This document shows positions 23,399 through 31,144 of a stretch of 64,000 nt of DNA, piece after piece. The stretch is taken from positions 2,407-66,406 of the forward strand of contig JAUQPW010000002.1 of NCBI GenBank assembly GCA_030550175.1, read 5' to 3'. Positions within the stretch are counted from its first letter, which is position 1. Each line of letters opens with the position of its first letter. The notes beneath the pieces are model-generated. The model did not search any database. It saw only the letters and a list, made by a program, of their open reading frames with translations, and was not told the origin of the DNA. The stretch is from a bacterium. GTDB taxonomy: Bacteria; Moduliflexota; Moduliflexia; Moduliflexales; JAUQPW01. The translations under genes were made by a program, and so were the position numbers.

Positions 23399-24835
23399 CT
23401 ATTCGGCACAACAGCTCAGTTTAGAAACATCCTTCGTAAACGTCTGGGCCACCATCCGGATAGCCTCGGACATGGTTGGATAAACATGAATCGTTTCGAT
23501 GAGATCATCCACTGTGAACTTAAACTTAACCGCCAGGGTGGCCTCATGGATGATGTCTGCTCCCCGATGGGCTATCAAGTGGACTCCCAAAACCTGTCGG
23601 GTCTTTTTATCAATGACCATTTTTACCAACCCTCGAACATCCCGAATGGCAGCAGCCTTGGGGATATGAACCAGATCCAGACAGTTGGCATCTACCTCAT
23701 AGCCTTGATCTTTGGCCTGCTGAACCGTTAATCCTACGCTGGCTACCTCTGGATCGGTGAAGATCGCTCTCGGAATGGCCCAGTAATCCATCTTCTTATG
23801 AGCTTCTGGGTTCAGGATGTTCTCAGCTGCTATGACTCCTTCCCGGGCTCCCACCGGAGTGGCTAACGGTGCTCCGGTGACATCCCCTGCCGCCCAGATA
23901 TGGGAAGCCGTGGTCCTCATCTCTTCGTTCACTTTCACAAAGCCTTGCGGGTCGAGTTCGACGCCCACCTTCTCTAAACCCAGATCCTTCGTATTAGGCG
24001 CAACGCCGGTAGCTAACAGCAGCTTCTCACCGACCAAATCCTGTTTCTGACCCCTGACCTCAACGGTCAGACGGACCTGCCCTTCTTGTTGGGTAACCTT
24101 AACCGGATGGGCCTCAAAGACCAGCTTCACCTCTTCCTCCTCCAGCACCTTTCTTAAAACCTCCGCCACTTCTTCATCAAAAGTTTTGATGAGCCGGGAT
24201 CCCCGCTCAATCAACGTAACCTGCGTTCCGAACCGCTGGAACATCTGACCCAGTTCCGCTGCGATGTATCCCCCTCCGATAATCAGCAGAGATTGAGGTA
24301 ATTCCTTGAGCTCCATGCTCTCCCCGCTGGTCAACAAATCGCTGGTGAGGTACCCCACTTCCGATAATCCTTCAATATCTGGAATCTGGGTTCTCCCGCC
24401 TGTTGCAATGAGGAACTTCTCGGCCTGAAGAACTTGATCCCCAACCTGAACCTGATGGGGGGAGATGAACCGGGCCGATCCGGTAAAGATAGCTATCCGG
24501 TCGTTCTCTTCGGCAATGCTGAGATATTTTTTGTATCGGAGACGTTCTACCAATTCATCCTTCTGGGCAATGAGACGACCAAAATCCAGCCTTTTCTGCT
24601 CCAGCTCAATGCCGTCAAAGGGCTGGTTACGAGCGCTGTAATAAATCTCAGCGGCTCGAATCAGGTTTTTACTCGGGATGCATCCCCGGTTGACGCAGGT
24701 CCCACCCACGACCCGGCTTTCCGTCATGGCCACCCGAGCCCCTAATTCAGAGGCTTTGATGGCGGCAGCAAAAGCTGCCGAACCGGAGCCTAAGATCACT
24801 AAATCGTAATGTGACGGCTTTTCTTTCTGCTTCAT
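23399..24835 (-). CDS. merA: Mercuric reductase
   Basis: 478 residues. An FAD/NAD(P)-disulfide oxidoreductase that reduces Hg(II) to volatile Hg(0). The FAD-binding start is YDLVILGSGSAAFAAAIKA; the redox site GGTCVNRGCIPSKNLI has the family's paired cysteines. NAD(P)-binding GGGYIAAELGQMF, the second FAD motif HIWAAGDVTGAP and the dimer domain (VHIYPTMSEA type, here IHVYPTMSEAIRM) follow. The C-terminus ends SCCAE, the vicinal cysteine pair that hands Hg(II) to the active site and separates MerA from lipoamide dehydrogenases. There is no N-terminal HMA domain, which many MerA proteins also lack. Start taken at the ATG at 24835; the longer frame reads into a palindromic repeat. Confidence 0.93.
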   Translation of the reverse strand: MKQKEKPSHYDLVILGSGSAAFAAAIKASELGARVAMTESRVVGGTCVNRGCIPSKNLIRAAEIYYSARNQPFDGIELEQKRLDFGRLIAQKDELVERLRYKKYLSIAEENDRIAIFTGSARFISPHQVQVGDQVLQAEKFLIATGGRTQIPDIEGLSEVGYLTSDLLTSGESMELKELPQSLLIIGGGYIAAELGQMFQRFGTQVTLIERGSRLIKTFDEEVAEVLRKVLEEEEVKLVFEAHPVKVTQQEGQVRLTVEVRGQKQDLVGEKLLLATGVAPNTKDLGLEKVGVELDPQGFVKVNEEMRTTASHIWAAGDVTGAPLATPVGAREGVIAAENILNPEAHKKMDYWAIPRAIFTDPEVASVGLTVQQAKDQGYEVDANCLDLVHIPKAAAIRDVRGLVKMVIDKKTRQVLGVHLIAHRGADIIHEATLAVKFKFTVDDLIETIHVYPTMSEAIRMVAQTFTKDVSKLSCCAE

Positions 24836-24850
24836 AAGAACCTTGACTGG

Positions 24851-24909
24851 GGTGGAAGTATGGGGGTGTGGGAGTAATTCCCGCACTCCCACACCCCCAT
24901 ACTCCTACC
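24851..24909. repeat. Palindrome, GTATGGGGGTGTGGGAGT arms
   Basis: Perfect 18-base arms (24858-24875 and 24885-24902) with a nine-base spacer, plus further partial pairing outside. It belongs to the same G-rich family as the large inverted repeat at 50720-50835. Lies in the short gap between merA and the membrane protein gene. Confidence 0.75.
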
Positions 24910-24929
24910 CTGGTTTTCCAGCTACCCTT

Positions 24930-25739
24930 TCAGCCTCTGGAAGTTTGACCATAACCCGTCAGCACTTCCCCCGACCTTTCTTCCCCAAAGGGGAGCAACT
25001 TCAGAATCGTACCCCGGTCCCGAACATATCGCTGGAGGATAACTCCCATCACAATACCCATGGCAATATGAGCTAATAGGCTTACAATAAACAATTCCGG
25101 ACCGAAGTTGATCCCGAAGGGCCCCACTCCCATGGAGAGCATGGCCGGGCTGATCATCATTCCAGTCTCAACAAAAACTGCCGAGTAGATTAAGGGACCG
25201 ATCCAGCTCGTCTTACCGAAAATTAGGGCATATACAATCCCGAAGGCACATCCATTCCAGAAATGGTAAGTATACCCAATAAAATCAGATAAGGCGTTGG
25301 GGCCTTCCAACATGTTTCCCCAAATCATAACTCCGAACATCCGTGGCATGTTGCCGGGCATGTAACCCAACTTAAACCCTGTGAGTCGTACTATATCTAA
25401 AGCAATGGTCGCGGCGAACCCCGCCCACATTCCGACCCACATCTGATTGAAGAGCCTTTGCTCACTAGAGACATAAGCATAGATCAAGATGCCTATAAAT
25501 ACGATGAAACCTGGAACTACCAGATACCAGAAATACGTGCTCCAGGAGATGAACCCAGCCGGGCTGAAGACGGTCAGGTTTGGAGAAACTCCAGCACTCG
25601 CCAGGGCTATCAAAGTCAATAGCAGTTCCTTGGTATGCCGATGCCTTTTTATAAGCCCTAGGATCACCAGGGCGCCTCCGACTATGAAGGCTACAATGGC
25701 CATAAGGATTATCGAAGTATAAAGGAGTTTATCAATCAT
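24930..25739 (-). CDS. Integral membrane protein of the mer island (unknown function)
   Basis: 269 residues with about seven hydrophobic helices: SIILMAIVAFIVGGALVILG, TYFWYLVVPGFIVFIGILIY, FAATIALDIVRL, and others. Polar spots include GYTYHFWNGCAFGIVYALIF and METGMM-type methionine-rich stretches (VFVETGMMISPAMLSMGVG), which could contact soft metals. I do not recognise a family. It lies in the middle of the mercury genes, between the DUF302-like gene and merA, on the same strand with short gaps, so a role in mercury transport or in handling of Hg(0) is possible but only inferred. Start at 25739, with AAAGG eight bases upstream. Confidence 0.75.
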   Translation of the reverse strand: MIDKLLYTSIILMAIVAFIVGGALVILGLIKRHRHTKELLLTLIALASAGVSPNLTVFSPAGFISWSTYFWYLVVPGFIVFIGILIYAYVSSEQRLFNQMWVGMWAGFAATIALDIVRLTGFKLGYMPGNMPRMFGVMIWGNMLEGPNALSDFIGYTYHFWNGCAFGIVYALIFGKTSWIGPLIYSAVFVETGMMISPAMLSMGVGPFGINFGPELFIVSLLAHIAMGIVMGVILQRYVRDRGTILKLLPFGEERSGEVLTGYGQTSRG

Positions 25740-25827
25740 ACGACTAACCTTTCTTTTAAAGTAAAACCAAAGGGGTTAGGGATCAAAGCTCATCCCCAGC
25801 CCCTAACAACTAACCCCTGGATTTAAA

Positions 25828-26313
25828 TTATTTTGTGGCACTATCGGTAATGGCCTGAAGGATACCATCCAGGGTCTTGCCCAGCTCATCCAATTTGGGA
25901 TTCTTGTAAATTGCCAGAGCCACTGAAGGCTTATGATAACTGACCACGGTTTTTCCCTCCTTAGTTTCGTAGACATAGATTCTTAACGGTATTTCCAACC
26001 CGGCAGCGGGATTGTTCTCAAAAAGGATCTTACCAAAGTCGGGGCGAAACACCTCATACGTTTTGCTCCCTTTGATGTTCATCCCTACCATGGTCAGCAT
26101 ATTTTGATGGTCAATTTTGTTGACAGCCATCACTTTATTAGCCGTGATCGCATCCTCCAGTTGTTTGATGGTTTTATCAAACGGAGAATTAGAAACTTTC
26201 TCGACCCGTCCATCCTGAGCCAGGATCAGGCTCGTGTGAAGTGTAAATATTCCCATTAAGGCAAGAGTTAATAAGAGTATACCCAGTTTATAAGTTTTAA
26301 ATTCTTTGAACAT
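25828..26313 (-). CDS. Exported DUF302-like protein
   Basis: 161 residues with a signal peptide (LGILLLTLALMGIFTLHTSL, cleavage near LAQDG). The mature domain has the DUF302 pattern: SPFDKTIKQLEDAITANKVMAV, then YEVFRPDFGKILFENNPAAG with a cluster of aromatic and polar residues, PLRIYVYETKEGKTVVSYHKPS and a terminal helix. DUF302 proteins are small periplasmic alpha/beta domains of unclear job, often found beside metal or oxidative stress genes. No cysteine is present, so direct thiol binding of Hg(II) is unlikely. Position inside the mer transcript suggests an accessory role. Confidence 0.78.
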   Translation of the reverse strand: MFKEFKTYKLGILLLTLALMGIFTLHTSLILAQDGRVEKVSNSPFDKTIKQLEDAITANKVMAVNKIDHQNMLTMVGMNIKGSKTYEVFRPDFGKILFENNPAAGLEIPLRIYVYETKEGKTVVSYHKPSVALAIYKNPKLDELGKTLDGILQAITDSATK

Positions 26314-26359
26314 AGTTTCCTCCTCGTAAAGTTAAAGTTTAAAATTTGGTAACTGTTCG

Positions 26360-26486
26360 CCCTCACCCCCAGCCCCTCTCCCACAGCGTGGGAGAGGGGG
26401 GCGGGTAAGAGGTTAGAATCTCTTCTCTTCGTTCCCCCTCTCCCGAGGCCTCGGGAGAGGGGTCAGGGGTGAGGGCCTGAATAGTT
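26360..26486. repeat. Composite palindromic repeat, copy B
   Basis: Very similar over its length to copy A (11656-11783): CCCTCACCCC outer arm, inner CCCTCTCCCACAGCGTGGGA palindrome, shared centre GGTAAGAGGTTAGAATCTCT, second inner palindrome with CCCGAGGCCTCGGG, outer arm GGGGTGAGGG and tail CCTGAATAGTT. Fills the gap between the TlpA and DUF302-like genes. Confidence 0.82.
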
Positions 26487-26501
26487 CAAAAATTGAGGGG
26501 T

Positions 26502-27092
26502 TTACCCTTTAGGGTTTTGATCTAACAAAGATTTAATTAACTGATGGGCAGTCTCACTCTCCCAATCCCTCTCTCCCGTTAACCATCCAACAACCTTCCC
26601 CTGGGGATTGATAAAATAACTGGTCGGCAATCCGCGAACTCCATAGGCTTTAACTGCTTCCTTTTCCAGGTCTATGCCAACCGGGAAATTTAACTGATGC
26701 TCTTCAAGAAACGCTTTGACTACCTCCGGACCCCCAAAATCCAGAGATACCCCTATCAGAACGAATCCTTTCTCCTTATACTGCTCATAGAGCTTAGCCA
26801 TTTTAGGAAGCTCCTTGGCACAAGGGCCACACCAGGTCGCCCAAAAGTTGAGGAGAATGGCCTTACCCTGATAATCCTTCAGGTGAAGCGCTTTCCCATC
26901 CGGAGTTTGTATGGTGAAATCCGGGGCTTCTATAGCTTCCTTAACCTCTAATCCCCCAAGGGCTTTTAAAGCCTGGTTTTCGGCCTCTCCGGGTTTTACC
27001 ACAAGCCAGGTCATCAAGGTGAAAAGGATAAAACTTCCCAGGATGATGCAGATTGACCAGGGAATGAAGGCTTGTTTTGACCGATTGGCCAT
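26502..27092 (-). CDS. TlpA/ResA-type membrane-anchored thioredoxin
   Basis: 196 residues. An N-terminal transmembrane helix (WSICIILGSFILFTLMTWLV) holds a periplasmic thioredoxin domain with APDFTIQTPDG, the active site WATWCGPCAKELP (CGPC) and the cis-proline strand GLPTSYFI. It would keep cysteines of mer components reduced outside the cytoplasm. It is a paralogue of the gene at 17578-18180. It starts 77 bases after the MerT-thioredoxin fusion and belongs to the same run of genes. Here both active-site residues are cysteine, in contrast with the selenocysteine TlpA at 18201-19262. Confidence 0.9.
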   Translation of the reverse strand: MANRSKQAFIPWSICIILGSFILFTLMTWLVVKPGEAENQALKALGGLEVKEAIEAPDFTIQTPDGKALHLKDYQGKAILLNFWATWCGPCAKELPKMAKLYEQYKEKGFVLIGVSLDFGGPEVVKAFLEEHQLNFPVGIDLEKEAVKAYGVRGLPTSYFINPQGKVVGWLTGERDWESETAHQLIKSLLDQNPKG

Positions 27093-27169
27093 ATTCTTCC
27101 CTCCTTAATTGTTATTGGGTTATTCAAATAGGTCGCGATGGGAAAATAACTGCATTTCATCTCTTCCCA

Positions 27170-27829
27170 TCAACCTCTCTGATTGTATTTTCCGTTTTTT
27201 AAAAGATTTTCAATCTTCTCTTTGGCTGTTTCATAAGTAAAAAAACCGACAATATAGTCCACCGACTGTCCATCTGCAGATTTAAAGACCAGATAAGGAA
27301 TTGCTTTTAGATTTTCCTGCCGAGCCAGCTGGAGTGAGTCATCGTCCGCAATCATATTCACCCACCGGAAGCGTACTTTCCCCTGGTAGGTTTTCTCCAG
27401 GTTTTCCACGATGGGGTTTAAGACCGCGCAGGTGGGGCAGGGCTCCCAGAAATAGAACACTTGAGGGGTATAAGTGGCGGCAACCGAAGCCACCTGGTCC
27501 GATGACGGACGGCTGGCATGGGAGTCAGGGAGATAAGAAAAAACTACAAAGGTCAAGACTATGAGGGTTGAAAAGATCAACAAGGCCTTGTTAAACCTCG
27601 TGTTGACCCTCTGGCATCCCTGGATGGTACAGCGGGTCTTCTCTCGAAAGTATAGATAATAGGAAAAAGCCAAAGCTGTTAGACCTAGACAGAGGAAAAC
27701 CCCTTTATATTTTAACAGCCCAACGGTTAATCCGGCACTTCCCAGCCCTATAACCCATAGAGCTAAGGGGCCGAAACAACAAACCGATGCGATCAGAGTA
27801 GACAATAAGCTAAATTTTCCTTCTTTCAA
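27170..27829 (-). CDS. merT: MerT-like mercury transporter fused to a thioredoxin-like domain
   Basis: 219 residues. The N-terminal half follows MerT: first helix with vicinal cysteines (TLIASVCCFGPLALW, Cys17-Cys18), second helix, then a cytoplasmic cysteine pair (RCTIQGC, Cys67 and Cys72) and a third helix. MerT carries Hg(II) across the inner membrane through these pairs. After the third helix comes an extra domain with YFWEPCPTCAVLNPI (Cys131 and Cys134 as CPTC), RWVNMIADDD, the cis-proline-like AIPYLVF and a closing helix: a thioredoxin-like fold, expected in the periplasm. Known MerT proteins are about 116 residues and lack this. The fusion suggests a built-in thiol donor or mercury acceptor at the pore mouth. 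Start at 27829. Confidence 0.82.
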   Translation of the reverse strand: MKEGKFSLLSTLIASVCCFGPLALWVIGLGSAGLTVGLLKYKGVFLCLGLTALAFSYYLYFREKTRCTIQGCQRVNTRFNKALLIFSTLIVLTFVVFSYLPDSHASRPSSDQVASVAATYTPQVFYFWEPCPTCAVLNPIVENLEKTYQGKVRFRWVNMIADDDSLQLARQENLKAIPYLVFKSADGQSVDYIVGFFTYETAKEKIENLLKNGKYNQRG

Positions 27830-27906
27830 AGAATAACCTCCTTTGCTTGGGTAGCCAGGTCGTTAGGGCGCTAGTGACCAATCTGACACCCTAACCAACA
27901 AACCCC

Positions 27907-28146
27907 CTAAGCCAAAAGTTCCATCAATCGTTTGGGATTAAATCCTATAACTACCTCATCCCCGATGAGGACCGTAGGCGTTGCCAGGGTCCCTCCGGCT
28001 TTCTGAATCATTTCGTCCAGAGCTTCCGGATTCTCGCTGATGTTAATATCCGTGAATGCAACCCCCCTTTGCGAAAGAAACTCTTTCGTCTGGTTACAGG
28101 CAGCTCAACCGGTGGAACTATAGACAATGACTTTTTTAGATGTCAC
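27907..28146 (-). CDS. Selenocysteine-containing glutaredoxin
   Basis: 79 residues, with UGA at 28105-28107 as selenocysteine 14. It reads VIVYSSTG-U-AACNQTKEFL, so the glutaredoxin CxxC becomes UxxC with Cys17 intact. The rest is typical glutaredoxin: a FLSQRGVAFTDINISENPEA region, the TPT cis-proline loop (ATPTVLIGDE), then VVIGFNPKRLMELL. No signal peptide, so cytoplasmic. GTG start at 28146 with AAGGAGG eight bases upstream. A seven-pair hairpin (28072-28088) starts 17 bases after the UGA. It lies between merE and the MerT fusion. Glutaredoxin could reduce Hg-thiolates or feed MerA/MerB with thiols; selenolate binds Hg(II) tightly. Selenocysteine glutaredoxins are known elsewhere; the mer setting is the unusual part. 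Confidence 0.85.
28072..28088 (-). promoter_or_regulatory. SECIS-like hairpin of the selenocysteine glutaredoxin gene
   Basis: CGAAAGA and TCTTTCG form seven perfect pairs closed by the loop GTT, 16 bases after the UGA. Position, size and GU-containing loop all fit a bacterial SECIS. Confidence 0.65.
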
Positions 28147-28240
28147 TTAGATATCCTCCTTTTAGAAGCTGGTCGTGGGTTCTTAATTTCTTATCCTTCG
28201 CCCGAACATAGATTATGGACAAAGGACTATGGATATGAAC

Positions 28241-28474
28241 TCATGACCCATCCTCTACTTCTTTGCTAAGGATTTTCAGGCCGAAGGCCAACGCGAAAAG
28301 AAAATAGACCAGAGCCAGAACAAAAATCAGCGTCTGGTTTGCTGCGATAAACCCACCCAGCGCAGTTCCCCCTAACAAGGCTAATGTCAAGGGGAGATGG
28401 CAGGGGCAGGTGATAAAAGCTGTGATTAAAAGCAAATATCCCTTCAGGGTTCTCTTTTCCTGGGTTGATTTCAT
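28241..28474 (-). CDS. merE: MerE-like small mercury transporter
   Basis: 77 residues, two transmembrane helices. The first carries TCPCHLPLTLALLGG, the CPC motif (Cys23, Cys25) that marks MerE, a broad-range transporter of Hg(II) and methylmercury. The second is QTLIFVLALVYFLFALAFGL. Length and motif match MerE of Tn21-type operons. The start is the ATG at 28474 with GAAGGA upstream; a TTG one codon earlier is less likely. It begins 15 bases after the selenocysteine HMA gene, so the periplasmic carrier and this transporter are likely made together, as MerP and MerT are in classical operons. Confidence 0.83.
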   Translation of the reverse strand: MKSTQEKRTLKGYLLLITAFITCPCHLPLTLALLGGTALGGFIAANQTLIFVLALVYFLFALAFGLKILSKEVEDGS

Positions 28475-28488
28475 CAATCAATCCTTCG

Positions 28489-29049
28489 TTAAATTTTATC
28501 TTTAGCACCTTCTTCAACAGAAGGCATGGTCACCTTATAGCCCAGTTTAGAGATCTCTTCAGCGATCCGTTGAAGGGTCATCTGATTTTTCATATACTCC
28601 ACGTAGAGTTCTTTTTTCTGTGCATCCACCAAAGCTTTCCTAATCCCATCCACCTTCTCCAGAGCCGGTTTGATCTTCAGTTCATCCTCAGGACCCTTAA
28701 GACCTTCGATGGCTAACGTAACCTCCACCAGATCCTTAGGAGGAAGAAACGCCATAAATCCCGCCTGGTTTACGGCCGCCACCATCTGATCCGGAGTGAC
28801 CTTTCTAGCCTCATACTCCACATAAGCTGAAGCTTTTTCCAGACTGACTTCAGCTTTTTTTACACCCTCCAGCTTCTCCAAAGCTGCTTTCACCGCCGGA
28901 GGTCACTTTTCACAGAGCATCCACCCCACCTTGATGGTCACTTTCTGAAGATCTTCAGCATGAGCTGAACCGGGGTGTAAAGAAAGCAGCCAAATCAAAA
29001 GCATCAGAGTTACACCCAACCAGGTTGAAAAAAGGTTAAAAAATTTCAT
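28489..29049 (-). CDS. Selenocysteine-containing exported HMA (MerP-like) protein
   Basis: 186 residues with UGA at 28903-28905 as selenocysteine 49. Signal peptide (STWLGVTLMLLIWLLSLHPG, cleavage after AHA). First HMA domain: VTIKVGWMLCEKUPPAVKAA, in which the metal-binding CxxC is CxxU. Second HMA-like domain from about residue 105 lacks cysteines. The neighbouring paralogue at 31723-32559 has the same two domains, and there the aligned site reads GMVCESCPPKIKKAL: cysteine stands exactly where this gene has UGA. That alignment is the best evidence that UGA is recoded. A six-pair hairpin (28870-28886) starts 17 bases downstream. Like MerP it should bind Hg(II) in the periplasm and pass it to a transporter. 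Start at 29049. Confidence 0.9.
28870..28886 (-). promoter_or_regulatory. SECIS-like hairpin of the selenocysteine HMA gene
   Basis: CAGCTT and AAGCTG pair perfectly around the loop TGGAG, 16 bases after the UGA; the same distance as in the glutaredoxin gene. Confidence 0.6.
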
Positions 29050-29064
29050 AGGATTCTACCCCCC

Positions 29065-29976
29065 TTATTTAGAAACGCAGTTAGGATCCCAGGAAGGGCC
29101 ACCCTTATATACAGCTCCCTGGGTTAATGGCCTTTCCTCCTTTTTCTCAAGGTCCATCACATAAATATTGCCGCCCCGCTCATAGGCAATCTGTCTCCCA
29201 TCCGGGGAGAAGGCAGGTTGGACATCCGCGATATTGTTGTAAGTGAGCCGGGTTTGATGGCTTCCATCGCTGTCCATGAGGTAAATCTCAAAGTTCCCAT
29301 CCCGATCCGAGGTAAACACGATCTTCTTCCCATTCGGGGAGAAGGCAGGATCCATGTTATTTCCAGCGTTGGAAGTAAGCCGTTTGAGTCCGGTTCCGTC
29401 AATATTCATTACGTAAATTTCCATGGAACCATCCCGATCTGAGACAAAGGTGAGTCGCTTTCCATCGGAAGAGAATGCCGGACAGGCATTGTTGGACGGT
29501 TCCTGGGTCAATCGTTGCAATCCGGTTCCATCTGTATTCACCATATAGATTGCAAAATTCCCATCCCGGTTCGTCTGGAAAGCGACCTTATCTCCAGCGA
29601 TGGTTGGGCAGGAGTTAGCTTTTGGATTATGGGTCAGATTTCTCGGCTCACTTCCATCGGCGTTTGCCATATAAATCTCCTCATCCCGGTCAAAGACGAT
29701 TTGTTTCCCATCCGGGGAAAACCAAGGGTTGCTATCCCAGTGCTTCGAGGTCAGGTCTTTCACATCCGTTCCGTCTATCCGAACCGTAGAAATTCCAAAT
29801 TCTTTTTCTCCCCTCTTGGTATGGAAGGCAATTCGGCAATCTGGGATGGCAGCCCTCACCCCCTTCCCCCCCTCCCAGAGCTTTGGAAGAGGGGGACCAA
29901 AGGGGTGAGGGGCTGAGAAAACACCTCCCAGGATTGAAAAGCTGGATAGTACCATATAAAACAGTACTTTTCTCAT
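29065..29976 (-). CDS. Exported TolB-like beta-propeller protein
   Basis: 303 residues with a signal peptide (VLFYMVLSSFSILGGVFS). The mature protein has six or so PD40/WD40-like TolB repeats: NPWFSPDGKQIVFDRDEEIY, ACPAFSSDGKRLTFVSDRDG, MDPAFSPNGKKIVFTSDRDG, VQPAFSPDGRQIAYERGG. Between each lie the IYxMNxDGTGLxRLT strands. These propellers act as periplasmic binding scaffolds. Directly after the signal peptide, residues about 22-42 (PHPFGPPLPKLWEGG) come from a palindromic repeat read in frame (29853-29912). Within the island it lies between the two-half permease and the selenocysteine HMA gene, so it may organise the envelope complex; this is inference. No enzyme residues are evident. Confidence 0.82.
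   Translation of the reverse strand: MRKVLFYMVLSSFSILGGVFSAPHPFGPPLPKLWEGGKGVRAAIPDCRIAFHTKRGEKEFGISTVRIDGTDVKDLTSKHWDSNPWFSPDGKQIVFDRDEEIYMANADGSEPRNLTHNPKANSCPTIAGDKVAFQTNRDGNFAIYMVNTDGTGLQRLTQEPSNNACPAFSSDGKRLTFVSDRDGSMEIYVMNIDGTGLKRLTSNAGNNMDPAFSPNGKKIVFTSDRDGNFEIYLMDSDGSHQTRLTYNNIADVQPAFSPDGRQIAYERGGNIYVMDLEKKEERPLTQGAVYKGGPSWDPNCVSK
29853..29912. repeat. Palindromic repeat in frame inside the propeller gene
   Basis: CCCTCACCCCCTTCC at one end and GGGGTGAGGGG at the other, with an inner palindrome around CCCAGAGCTTTGG. Same family as 11656 and 26360 but shorter. It has no stop in the propeller frame and encodes a Pro/Gly-rich linker at the signal-peptide junction. Confidence 0.75.
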
Positions 29977-29996
29977 TTTTCCCTACCTCCTTTTAC

Positions 29997-31058
29997 TTAC
30001 ATCATCTTTCCCCCGAGGGAGAAAAACATCATGATCTTATCCACATATTCGTGAAACAGCGGAGCATGGGTTACTTCAAATCCCACGATTCGGAGCAAGA
30101 TGACCACAGCCAAAGCACCCAGGATGGCCGAGACAAATCCTAAAGCTTCCACGGTCAACCCCAGTTTGGGGCCCAGGAAACTTCTATAAGCCCAGAAATT
30201 TCTGAGGTCCAGGGTGCTGGCCAGAAAAAAGCCCAGAATTCCCCCGTAGGTTAAGGTATAGGTCTTCCACAGGAAAGCGGCTACGAAGAGATGCCCCACG
30301 GGGGATAAGGGAATGATTAGGGAAATAGTCGCTCCGAGGATCACGTTTAGAATGTCCGTGAAAACCCCGCCACCGCCCACTGTTGAGAAATCTATCCACC
30401 ATTCGGTTCGTCCGGCGGCTGCGATGAACCCTGCCAGAATAATCCCAAAGATGACGTTCTTCCAGATCACCTTGATCTCCCTGCCTACGTATCGAAAATA
30501 TCCTCCCCAGCTTTGTGGAAGAGGGTTACCCTCACCCCTTATGTCCCCTCTCCCAAAGCTTTGGGAGAGGGGGATGGAGGGTGAGGGGATACGTAACCGC
30601 TTCCTGGCCTCTTCCCATGTATTCTCGGGAATCCGGCTCAAGAAAAGGGTTGTCAAGCTTATCATGATCAACGCGGCCACGGCGGGTCCCGCAAAGAACT
30701 CGCCTCCAACCAGAGCCATGAAAAAGGAGAGGGAATACAGAATCAGGTGCTGGCTTGCCAGCCAGAATGCGAAAATCAGGGGAAAAGGAACCGCGCCTTT
30801 TTCAAATAGACTGGCCATAGTCCCCAGTCCCCTACGACGATCTGTAGAATAAGACGCCCCTAACTTTAGGGCTTGAAGAAGAGATCTCAAGGTCAAGGTT
30901 CGCCCTTGCAAGGTTTTATCAACAGGATCTCGATGCCATCGGGTGAACAGGTAGCCGGAGAGGAGAAAAGCCGGAAGCCAGACCCAATACATCATTAAAA
31001 AGGTATGGTTGGCTGTGGCATAGATAAATATCAGAACTTCTTTAAGAAATTCTCCCAT
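29997..31058 (-). CDS. Two-half membrane permease (UPF0718/ArsP-like) of the mer island
   Basis: 353 residues with about eight to ten helices arranged as two similar halves. The first half holds YWVWLPAFLLSGYLFTRW and AVPFPLIFAFWLASQHLILY; the second IFGIILAGFIAAAGRTEWW, the glycine-rich FSTVGGGGVFTDILNVILG and PLSPVGHLFVAAFLWKTYTL. This resembles the UPF0718/DUF318 permease superfamily, some of which export trivalent organoarsenicals. The loop between the halves (about residues 158-186, IPLSQSFGRGDIRGEGNPLP) is encoded by an in-frame palindromic repeat. Its surroundings suggest transport of a mercury species or a related organometal; the family link is moderately sure, the substrate unknown. 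Start at 31058 after GAGG. Confidence 0.75.
   Translation of the reverse strand: MGEFLKEVLIFIYATANHTFLMMYWVWLPAFLLSGYLFTRWHRDPVDKTLQGRTLTLRSLLQALKLGASYSTDRRRGLGTMASLFEKGAVPFPLIFAFWLASQHLILYSLSFFMALVGGEFFAGPAVAALIMISLTTLFLSRIPENTWEEARKRLRIPSPSIPLSQSFGRGDIRGEGNPLPQSWGGYFRYVGREIKVIWKNVIFGIILAGFIAAAGRTEWWIDFSTVGGGGVFTDILNVILGATISLIIPLSPVGHLFVAAFLWKTYTLTYGGILGFFLASTLDLRNFWAYRSFLGPKLGLTVEALGFVSAILGALAVVILLRIVGFEVTHAPLFHEYVDKIMMFFSLGGKMM
30529..30588. repeat. Palindromic repeat in frame inside the permease gene
   Basis: CCCTCACCCC (30529) to GGGTGAGGGG (30588) with an inner perfect palindrome CCCTCTCCCAAAGCTTTGGG. An adjacent stretch 30501-30525 looks like part of a second copy. It encodes the hydrophilic loop between the two permease halves. 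Confidence 0.78.
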
Positions 31059-31144
31059 AACTCAACCTCGTCTGTTGTTCATTGTTTTTTGTTCTTTGCC
31101 TTTAACCACGAACAATCGACCAGGGATAACAGACAAAATTCAAC

